From Bifidobacterium breve (GTDB lineage Bacteria; Actinomycetota; Thermoleophilia; Solirubrobacterales; Solirubrobacteraceae): DNA of 64,000 nt. Position numbers and translations under genes: made by a program. A model generated the notes under the pieces. The model searched no databases. It saw only the letters and a list, made by a program, of their open reading frames with translations, and had not been told where the DNA came from. Location: contig CAMCUD010000019.1 of assembly GCA_945878865.1 (NCBI GenBank), positions 1-64,000 on the forward strand, written 5' to 3'. Shown piece by piece: positions 10,701 through 17,353 of this stretch (the stretch's first letter is position 1; the number at the start of each line of letters is the position of its first letter).

Positions 10701-13700
10701 CGAGAACATCACGTGGGACGACGACTCAGGCGACACAGACACCGTCGTCGAACCCGGCTACGCCGTCGTGACCATGGGTGACGGGTCAGAAATCGTGTTC
10801 TCCCAGACCGGCGATGCCCCCGCCAACTTCACGCCCGAAGCCGGCCTGGAGGACCTGCGCCTCGAGCGGACCGCCGGGACTGCCGAGGCTCCGACCGAAT
10901 TCGCCCTCACCGACGAAGACGGACAAGAGGTCTTCACGTTCAAAGCCAACGGCACGCCGAAGACCTACGAGATCTCCGCCGTGAAGTCCCTGGGCACTAA
11001 CGCTCGAGAGCTCAAGTATCAGTGGGGGGTGTCCGGCGGAAAGCGGGTCTTGTACCGGATCGTCGCGCCTGCGGCAACCGGCGTGACCGGTTGCGACAAG
11101 CCGGTCAACCAGACGCCGCCGGTGTATCCGGAGAACGGGTGCCGCTGGCTGGACCTCGAGTACTCGAATGGGCTCTTGCAAGCGGTCAAGTTCCGCGCGT
11201 ACAACGCCGCGGGCTCAATGGAGACGCGGACGATGGCGTCGTACGCATATTGGCCCGACGGGCGCCTGAAGTCCATGACGGACGCCGCAGGTCTAACCAC
11301 CGAGTACGAGTACCAGACGGTCGCTGGCGCCGAGCCCAAGCCGACCCTGTTGAACAAGATCGACCCGCCAGGCCCCGACCTGCCATGGACGATCAACTAC
11401 CAAAGCGAGGCGACAGACAAGGACCCCGGCCGGCTCCTGAACGTCCAGCGCCCGACGCTCGCGCCCGCAACAGGAACGGCCACGACAAAGCTCGACTACG
11501 AGATCCCGCGCTCCAACCAAGCACCCGACAACGGGCCCTGGGACATGCGACCCGCCACGTTGCAGGACCTCGGACAGAACGACGTCCCGATCGACGGCAC
11601 CGCGATCTACACGGCCGACGTCTCGACCTCAACCAACCCGCAGGACGCCACGGTCCACTACCTCAACGGGCAGGGACGCACCGTGAACACCGTCAGCCGA
11701 GGCCCCGATGACGCATGGGCAAAGGTCTCGATAACGGAGTACGACGCGTACGGCAACATCACCCGGCAGATGACCCCGGAGAACCGGCGGGCAGCCAAGG
11801 AAGCGACGCTGACAGCCGGCGAAACACGCGCCGAACGAGCGCGGGCGCTCAGCACCCTCCGAGGGTATGAGACCAACGATGCAGGGTCGCGCATGGCCTG
11901 GGAGATGGGGCCACGCAAGGACGTTCGCATCTCCGGGCAGACCGGCACCGTTCCGGCCCGACGTCACACCGTGTACGTCTACGACGAGGGCCGCACGGTC
12001 GGAGACACCAAGAACTACAACTTCCCGACGACGACCACCGTCAGCGCCTTGAAGGGCACCGACTACAGCACGCCTGCGGCCTTGATCACCGACGATGTGG
12101 ATCGACGTGTCAGCAAAGCCACGTACGACTTCGCTAAGCGCGTCCGGCTCGAATCCGTCACGGACCCCGGCTCGAGTCCGAACCTGAACCTGCGAACAAC
12201 GACCGCCTACGACGACCAGGGCCTCGTCACCGAGGAGCGGATGCCTCGCAACCCCGGTGGGGGGGATGCTTCGGCACGGCGCACCGTGTACTACACCGGC
12301 GACAACAGCGCCTCTGTCACTGAGTGCAGAAACAAGAAGCACTGGGCCGGATTCATCTGCCAGCACCGGCCGGCAGCGCAGCCCGGCACCACCGGACTCC
12401 CCGAACTCCCCATCACGACCTACGAGTACAACGCGCTTGGGGAGGTCTCGAAGGAAACCGACATCGTCTCCGGCACACCGTCGGCGACCAGGACGACGAC
12501 AACGACCTTTGACACTCTCGATCGCCCGAAGCGCGTCGCGACCACCAGCTCAGGCACAAACCCAGGGGCGTCGCTCCAAGACATCGAGACCGTGTACGAC
12601 GCCGCGACCGGCCGAGTCACCGAGACACAGCAGAAGACCGGCACGACGACCGTACGTGCAATCAAGCGTGAGTACGACGCGCTCGGACGCATGTTCAAGT
12701 ACACCGACGCTGACGGCCTCGTCACGACAACGTCGTTCGACATCCTCGACCGTCCGGTCGCCATCAGCGACACTAAGAACGGTTCACCGCAGCAGGGAAC
12801 TCGGACGCTGCAGTACGACACTCGCACGGGTGCCGTCGCCGGAGTGACGGACCCTGCGCTCGGCCAGTCCAGTGGCTCATCATCGATCGTGGGCGTGTAT
12901 GACCTTGACGGCCGGCTGACCTCCCAGACGTTCACCAAGTCCGGGGTCAAGATGGGCCTCGCCTATGACGCCGAGGGCGCGGTACGTGCGAGGGAGTACA
13001 CCAGCGGGGCAACGCAGCTCCACCGCTCGGAGGCGGTCCGCTCGATCCACGGAGAGATCCTCGAACAGACGTCCCGCAAGACCGGGCAGGTCCAGACGAA
13101 CTCGGCGTACGCCTACGATGCGGCCGGGCGTCTCGTCAAGTCTGATGGGACGGTTGACGGGCAGTGCACCGTTCGTCTGTACGCCTACGGGCACTCGACG
13201 GAGACCACGCCGGCGGGTGCCGACAGCAACCGCACTCGGCTCACGACACGGGCGCCGGCAGGTGGCGGCGCGTGCGCAACCAGCGGTGGGACCGCGACCG
13301 ACTACACGCATGACATCGCGGACCGGATTACCGGCTCCGGCATCGCCTACGACGCGTTCGGACGGATCACCTCGCTGCCTGCATCGTCGGCAGGCGGCGC
13401 CCAACTGACAACGAGCTACTACGTCAACGATCTCGCCCGCACGATCACACAGTCGGGGAAGACCACGACCATCGCACTCGACCCCGCCGACCGCGTAAGG
13501 ACCCGCGACATCAGCGGCACCGACAGCTACACCGAGACGGTGCACTACGCCGCCGACGGCGACGAACCCGCGTTCACTCTTCGCGGGACCGCGATGACGC
13601 GCGAGATCAGCGGACTCGACGGCGACCTGGCCGCGATCAGCACACCCAACGACGACGTCAAACTGCAGCTCACCGACGTCCACGGCGATCTCGCCGGAGA

Positions 13701-15036
13701 AGCGGACAACACCCCAACCCCGGCACCACCGGCCTTCCTGGTCGGAGGAGACGAATTCGGCGTCCCGAGGCCGATCCCCGGCGGCCCACCAATCATCAAG
13801 ACCGGCGTCACGTCAGCCGCCACCGGCCCGCCCGTCGCTTCGTCGCTGTCCGTCACACGTCCCGCAGTGCAGAACGGCGACCTGCTGCTAGCCAGCATCA
13901 TCGCCGGAGAGAACGGCACCATCACGCCACCTTCAGGCTGGACCGCCGTCACCGGATCAGAAACCGGAGCCCACGATGCGCGTCTGAAGCTCTACTACCG
14001 CTACGCGACCGCAAGCGAACCCTCGAGCTACACCTTCTCGTTCTCAACCTCCTCGCAGCACATCGCCAGCATCACCACGCTGCGCAACACGGCTTCCTCG
14101 AATCCGATCGACGTCATCGCGACCGCAAGCGGGACAAGCAACTACGCACCGTCACCGTCCGTCACCCCAACCAAGCACAACGCCGCAATCCTCAGACTCG
14201 CCGCGAGCTCAAGCCCGTGGCCAACGGTCGAGACGGGCAGCGAAAGCGGCCAGTACCTCGGCGGCCTTGAATCGTGGGCGTTCGGAACGCCGCCTATCCT
14301 CGACTGGGACGAATACGCATACGACGAGAGCTGGGGCTTCGAGCTCAGCGCGGCCGGTTCTCTCACCATCCGCGTGGCCGGCAAGAACAGCCCGAGCGGC
14401 GCCCTCAACGTTGTAAGCCAGCCTGCAGACATGGGAGCGCCGACCGACTCCGTTACTGCCGCAATCGCCGCCAGCAATACGAACGCGCTCAGTCGCTCGA
14501 GCTACCGCTACCTCGCCGGCAAGCAACGCCACACGACCACCGACACCGGAGTCATCGAGATGGGAGCACGGATCTACGTCCCACAACTCGGACGATTCCT
14601 CCAGCCCGATCCCGTCTACGGCGGATCCGCAAACCGGTACGACTACGCGTCCCAAGATCCCGTCGGTAACAACGACCTCGACGGCCGCGCCTGCCGCTCT
14701 CGCGACAAGATGTGCAAGCGGGCCAAGGCGGTGCACGCCCGCAACATGAGACTCGCGCGACAGATCGCCAACAACGCTGCGCGAATCGCGAAGCGGATCC
14801 AGCGCTCGCAGGCATCAAAGGACTCGAAGCGTGCCGCGCGCGCCGCGGCCAGAATCGCCAAACGCAGCGTGCGGCAGATTGCGCGGGCAATCACGGAAGG
14901 AATGAAAGTGAGTCCGGTCGGATACCTCGGGTGCAACACGGTGCATGCGTGGTTGGACAAGGACAACTCCGTAAGCGACTCAGTGAAAGACGCGTTGATC
15001 GAATGCACCGGCCTCGGCATGTTCGTGGACCCATGA
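7786..15036 (+). CDS. Giant RHS/YD-repeat polymorphic-toxin-like secreted protein (2416 aa)
   Basis: RHS/YD proteins build a hollow beta-cocoon that encloses a C-terminal effector. ATG 7786 was chosen over TTG 7783 because GGGAG lies just upstream. A signal peptide covers residues 1-28. The N-terminal half (about 30-880) has adhesin-like beta regions. A DUF6531-like start of the RHS region (VDLQTGAFSLSSTDV) lies near residue 900, followed by many YD repeats (YDALGR, YDAAGRL, YDAFGRI). The RHS core signature (ARIYVPQLGRFLQPDP, ending YDYASQDPVGNNDLDGR) is at about 2260-2300. A 230-residue beta-rich domain (about 2003-2235) interrupts the core. The tail (about 2300-2416) is a Lys/Arg/Ala-rich helical region ending in a hydrophilic 40-residue stretch with two Cys. 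The stop overlaps the next gene by four bases. The effector activity is unknown. Confidence 0.9.
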   Translation: MSRATLWGWPGLALAVTVWLFSATGAAGQAPLGGAALSLAPNDQAASPRPSSEAVSKVTQAAQTEIQRREAELSSAAKRAERRESRGRFKGLGGRAAVDVGRRFFPVLQRPSWAPVDARAGVTPLRYLDDHTFVAVDGAGADSRRAVVVSDTPFWGENREGQVERLDVSLVPQGEAVVTKNAPVNVRIGRSATDGVEFEDAAVRLRPTVDAPEPPTAVVTEDRVTYTNLARDTDLAISPLPNGVQTHHILRSEAAPEILSFDVALPDGARIEQGEHGTLSIVGMKEQIGTITAPIAVDAQGQTVPARLRLDGQRVSLEVEHRSADLAYPIMVDPNFVLDQYQDDGAGLPNQGWGFHSPWPTKFSGEFRTISPTVTEKYVYANGGAYINHTEWGWLEYDAPHLAAGGQGFVYKTQFYNVSHSPQNTCMTLGIYDREAQTWPSTGSHHAYNIGANTGPLVQCGALAGWVVDVCGDGYAASGNCWNAPARSQANMQIWAWGNGTRANDAWVGVGSTAVFLRDNDNPVITTTSVPGGGQWHNPGPLEQQLNFTMSAYDPGLGMKSTSVRVDTTDLPSTLGCTGTVDNPCPRDQPLAKTHQLADGEHDVTFSATDILMNTTTGTTQKVRIDRGAPQVKLSGPLSARIGDSATSSATRAVRDATKLTIDITDGTASAPRSGIKTASFTLTRDGTTPPSGVVPADIPQSECPTPGVCTAKQRTLTTPSQAGLYLLTINAQDWAGNSIAPKTIYFRVAAGKITSVVEGQRSSRYVTLKATPPAGAQNVVFEYRANGGAWGSLPESMTKQGPLDPVTWPVATSKTLVWDIVRQYTGNIGTSTNGGSTDATGVVGLVNGGIEAYKPFEVRARFPNGTADPVDDPTSDELRMEYDPSGDGTSNSRETVGPGSVDLQTGAFSLSSTDVSVDAYLTNLELTRTYNSRTRLQTGAAVGPLGPGWTLGIPSIEGSEYQKVHYEPPVVENITWDDDSGDTDTVVEPGYAVVTMGDGSEIVFSQTGDAPANFTPEAGLEDLRLERTAGTAEAPTEFALTDEDGQEVFTFKANGTPKTYEISAVKSLGTNARELKYQWGVSGGKRVLYRIVAPAATGVTGCDKPVNQTPPVYPENGCRWLDLEYSNGLLQAVKFRAYNAAGSMETRTMASYAYWPDGRLKSMTDAAGLTTEYEYQTVAGAEPKPTLLNKIDPPGPDLPWTINYQSEATDKDPGRLLNVQRPTLAPATGTATTKLDYEIPRSNQAPDNGPWDMRPATLQDLGQNDVPIDGTAIYTADVSTSTNPQDATVHYLNGQGRTVNTVSRGPDDAWAKVSITEYDAYGNITRQMTPENRRAAKEATLTAGETRAERARALSTLRGYETNDAGSRMAWEMGPRKDVRISGQTGTVPARRHTVYVYDEGRTVGDTKNYNFPTTTTVSALKGTDYSTPAALITDDVDRRVSKATYDFAKRVRLESVTDPGSSPNLNLRTTTAYDDQGLVTEERMPRNPGGGDASARRTVYYTGDNSASVTECRNKKHWAGFICQHRPAAQPGTTGLPELPITTYEYNALGEVSKETDIVSGTPSATRTTTTTFDTLDRPKRVATTSSGTNPGASLQDIETVYDAATGRVTETQQKTGTTTVRAIKREYDALGRMFKYTDADGLVTTTSFDILDRPVAISDTKNGSPQQGTRTLQYDTRTGAVAGVTDPALGQSSGSSSIVGVYDLDGRLTSQTFTKSGVKMGLAYDAEGAVRAREYTSGATQLHRSEAVRSIHGEILEQTSRKTGQVQTNSAYAYDAAGRLVKSDGTVDGQCTVRLYAYGHSTETTPAGADSNRTRLTTRAPAGGGACATSGGTATDYTHDIADRITGSGIAYDAFGRITSLPASSAGGAQLTTSYYVNDLARTITQSGKTTTIALDPADRVRTRDISGTDSYTETVHYAADGDEPAFTLRGTAMTREISGLDGDLAAISTPNDDVKLQLTDVHGDLAGEADNTPTPAPPAFLVGGDEFGVPRPIPGGPPIIKTGVTSAATGPPVASSLSVTRPAVQNGDLLLASIIAGENGTITPPSGWTAVTGSETGAHDARLKLYYRYATASEPSSYTFSFSTSSQHIASITTLRNTASSNPIDVIATASGTSNYAPSPSVTPTKHNAAILRLAASSSPWPTVETGSESGQYLGGLESWAFGTPPILDWDEYAYDESWGFELSAAGSLTIRVAGKNSPSGALNVVSQPADMGAPTDSVTAAIAASNTNALSRSSYRYLAGKQRHTTTDTGVIEMGARIYVPQLGRFLQPDPVYGGSANRYDYASQDPVGNNDLDGRACRSRDKMCKRAKAVHARNMRLARQIANNAARIAKRIQRSQASKDSKRAARAAARIAKRSVRQIARAITEGMKVSPVGYLGCNTVHAWLDKDNSVSDSVKDALIECTGLGMFVDP

Positions 15037-15290
15037 CCCAGGCCCTGCGCGTAACGTCCCTCGTTACCAAGGGACTGGTCCTAGCCTTCTTCCTAAGTCT
15101 CGGCGTGTCAGCGCCGAGATGGGTAAGCCTTTCACTACTGGCCGCGGGCGCTGTCGTCGTCGTATGCGGAGGAATCGTCAGCGCCGTTGCTTCGGAACGG
15201 CGCGGACGACCAACGAGTGGCGATGGAGCCCACACGGAGGTTGCTAACCCACCCAGCGACCAGAACACCGATCGGGAAGAGCTCCGGTGA
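15033..15290 (+). CDS. Small two-helix membrane protein, putative immunity partner of the RHS protein (85 aa)
   Basis: The ATG at 15033 overlaps the RHS stop codon (ATGA), which implies translational coupling. Two hydrophobic helices (about residues 10-27 and 30-51) are followed by a polar tail of about 30 residues. Polymorphic toxins are regularly followed by a small immunity gene, and membrane immunity proteins are typical for effectors that act on membranes or are neutralised at the membrane. No family is recognised; the immunity role rests on position, size and coupling only. It could instead be an export or anchoring helper. Confidence 0.65.
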   Translation: MTQALRVTSLVTKGLVLAFFLSLGVSAPRWVSLSLLAAGAVVVVCGGIVSAVASERRGRPTSGDGAHTEVANPPSDQNTDREELR

Positions 15291-15621
15291 GGCCGATCGA
15301 GTTGGCTCGAGGCCACCGATACACCGGCCGAGGCTAGGCGCCCACACAGCGGTTCTTCCTCGTCGTGGGATCGCCTGCGCGCAAACTCCAAGCCGGCTTC
15401 GCGTTGTGGTGTGGGGCGGCTAGGAGGCCGTTACTCGCTACGTGGTACGCGACGTCATTGCCGCGCAAGTACTGCCCTCGTGGGTCCTGGAGGTCTCATC
15501 GTCGCGGATGCGTCCTCGGCGGGGTGACGGCACCGTGGGCGTCCGTCAACCGGCAGACGCACGGATCCCCGGCCCGAACGTCGTGGAGACTCCCGCACGA
15601 CTACGTCGCGGCTGGTCGTCG
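15291..15621. other. 331-nt intergenic region without a recognisable gene
   Basis: Short frames exist on both strands (for example 15365-15625 plus), but none has a domain, signal peptide or good ribosome site, and they overlap each other. I see nothing recognisable; it could be a decayed gene of the island. The leftward secreted protein ends at 15622, so its terminator should be here, but no clean hairpin was found. Confidence 0.4.
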
Positions 15622-16044
15622 CTAGCAGATCCGGACCGCTTCGACATTCGCTGACCGAGCGCCGGGGAAGTTCCAGCGGACCCGGCTGTACGCAGGCTGG
15701 TCAGACTCATCGCCGCAGGCCATGTTCTGGATACGTGATAGGACGACGGTGCCATGCTTCGTCCGACACGGCTTGTACTCGAGCACGCAGAACGTGATTC
15801 TCCCCTTGCCTACGGCGCGGCTGGTGCCCCAGCCGGTCCATTTCAACTTCCGGGCGCCGTAGATCGTCTCGTCGTAGGGCGCGCCGCCGGTGCTCGTCAG
15901 GATCTTCTCGCTGAGCACGTTGCGGGGTTTGACGGTCGGCTTCTCGTCGTGCCACAGCACTGGCTGACCGGCGCCGCTCGCAGCGGATGGCATAATCAGA
16001 GCGGCGGCGAGAGCGGTACCGCGGAGTGTGGCGCTGACGATCAT
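15622..16044 (-). CDS. Small secreted protein of unknown function (140 aa)
   Basis: ATG 16044 is preferred because it begins directly with a signal peptide (MIVSATLRGTALAAALIMP, cleavage near SAASGA). The mature part is a compact beta-type domain with an invariant-looking core LKWTGWG, two Cys in FCVLEYKPC, a third in the middle (NMACGD), and a final Cys. Secreted proteins with a W-x-x-W-G segment, spaced cysteines and a YxRVRW strand are familiar in actinobacteria but have no assigned function. It stands alone, leftward, divergent from the gene at 16249. Confidence 0.65.
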   Translation of the reverse strand: MIVSATLRGTALAAALIMPSAASGAGQPVLWHDEKPTVKPRNVLSEKILTSTGGAPYDETIYGARKLKWTGWGTSRAVGKGRITFCVLEYKPCRTKHGTVVLSRIQNMACGDESDQPAYSRVRWNFPGARSANVEAVRIC

Positions 16045-16248
16045 GGGTCCCTGACTGGTCGTACTGAGCTGGCCAACCGGAGTGTATGGGACGGCGGGCG
16101 GCGCGATGCGGCTAGGACTCCGCCTCGGCCAGGCCCAATCAGGGTGCATGGAGCGCCGAGGGCATCACGCCGGCCACCTTCCGGTCAGAGCGGGTGGCAT
16201 GCCGGGGGTGAAGTTCCCCGCCCCCCGGCCGGCGGGAACGTGCGCCCC

Positions 16249-16608
16249 ATGCGCACGAGCACCTACCGCGTCGGAGAGCACGAGGTCGCCGTCTCCGCGA
16301 TCGTCCTCGAGGACGCCGACGCCGAACGCGAGGCCATGCGACGCGCCACCAACGAGGGCGGGATCAGCGTGTACACCGCCGAGCGCGCCTGGTCGGAGAG
16401 CGTTCTCATCATCGTCGGCCCCGAAGAACCCGTCACAAGAGCGACGGAGAGTGTCCGTGATCTCGGGCCATCCCTGAGCCTCGGCGATCTTCAGGCCACC
16501 GCGATCGCCGACCGCTGGCTGCAGACCCTGCACACCGCGCGCGAGCGCGGCGACCGCTCCGTCACGCAACGCGTCCGGTGGCCCCGCCGCCACGGCGGCG
16601 ACCAGTGA
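16249..16608 (+). CDS. Hypothetical cytoplasmic protein (119 aa), first gene of a coupled pair
   Basis: No family recognised. The protein has no signal peptide or membrane segment. The first 65 residues alternate beta and charged helix (EDADAEREAMRRA), and the tail is Arg-rich. GTG 16240 in the same frame is an alternative start three codons upstream. Its TGA overlaps the GTG of the next gene by four bases, so the pair is probably co-translated and works together with the PilZ-like protein. Confidence 0.5.
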   Translation: MRTSTYRVGEHEVAVSAIVLEDADAEREAMRRATNEGGISVYTAERAWSESVLIIVGPEEPVTRATESVRDLGPSLSLGDLQATAIADRWLQTLHTARERGDRSVTQRVRWPRRHGGDQ

Positions 16609-16928
16609 CACCGCCGGCGCGCCGGCGCGCCCCGCGCCGCGCGGCCGGGTGCCCGGTCACCGTCACCACCCGCGACACCGTGGCGATCACGACGGTCACC
16701 ATCGACGTCAGCGCCCGCGGCACGCGCATCCACGCCCCCGACAGCCACGAGCTCATCGTCGGCGCCCGAGTGAGGGTCGACCTCGGCACCGACACGCACC
16801 CCGTCGTCCTCGACGGCCAGATCATCAGGATCACCACCGAAGTCATCGCGATCGAGTGGCCGCCTCCTGCGCTCGCGGTCGCCCAGCAGATCGCCGCGCT
16901 CACCGACGTCCACGCGTCCACGCGCTGA
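16605..16928 (+). CDS. PilZ-like small beta-barrel protein (107 aa)
   Basis: GTG 16605 is chosen over an ATG at 16578 because it overlaps the previous stop (GTGA). After an Arg-rich leader (residues 1-14) the sequence TIDVSARGTRI (about 32-42) matches the D-x-S-x-x-G core of PilZ domains. It is followed by strands like those of PilZ (RVRVDL..., GQIIRI..., AIEW). PilZ domains bind cyclic di-GMP through an RxxxR plus D/NxSxxG pair; arginines upstream could supply the first part, but the spacing is not classical, so binding is uncertain. An HD-GYP phosphodiesterase-type gene lies 3 kb away, and GGDEF genes lie near 41-44 kb. Function inferred: c-di-GMP effector or degenerate relative. Confidence 0.5.
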   Translation: MTPPARRRAPRRAAGCPVTVTTRDTVAITTVTIDVSARGTRIHAPDSHELIVGARVRVDLGTDTHPVVLDGQIIRITTEVIAIEWPPPALAVAQQIAALTDVHASTR

Positions 16929-16937
16929 CCGTCGGCC

Positions 16938-17321
16938 TCAGGCGAGTGGGCGTACCCGCCGCGCGCGGTCGGCTTCGTGCCGCCGTAACGCGTCTGCGAC
17001 GTCGCGGCGCTCGAACCGCATCGCGAACTCCGCCAGCGCCTGGCAGCCGGCCTCTACGTCCTGACCGAGATCCAGCAGCGCGGACACGGCGCCGTCGACG
17101 AACTCGAGTCCGGCACCCGCGTCCCGGGCCGCCATGGTCACCCAGCGCGTCGCCAGCCGCGAGTACATCGGGTCGCCGACGTCGGCGTGCATCAACACGA
17201 TCCGCAGCGCATCGGTGACCGAGAGGTTCTCGCACTCCCGTGCAGCCATGCGGACGGCGGACGCATCGCGGCCACGGAGCGCTCGGTCAAAGCGGGTGTA
17301 TGGGCGACCCTGAGACGTCAT
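16938..17321 (-). CDS. Hypothetical helical protein (127 aa)
   Basis: The start is placed at ATG 17321 (MTSQGRPYTRF...); a further in-frame ATG lies six codons upstream. It is all-helical, soluble and charged, with a repeating pattern of Ala/Arg/Glu helices and segments such as CENLSVTDALRIVLMHA and QALAEFAMRFERRDVADALR. No domain is recognised. It is convergent with the PilZ-like gene and lies 32 bases downstream of the end of the repeat-protein gene's coding strand. Kept as a real gene because of its length, codon pattern and lack of a better frame opposite. Confidence 0.5.
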   Translation of the reverse strand: MTSQGRPYTRFDRALRGRDASAVRMAARECENLSVTDALRIVLMHADVGDPMYSRLATRWVTMAARDAGAGLEFVDGAVSALLDLGQDVEAGCQALAEFAMRFERRDVADALRRHEADRARRVRPLA

Positions 17322-17353
17322 GCGAACGCATGTTCGCACACGCTGCTAGGGGT

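Noticed and set aside
15365-15625. Small gene in the gap after the immunity-like gene
   Set aside because: No ribosome site, no recognisable sequence and Arg/Ser/Trp-rich composition typical of an out-of-frame reading.
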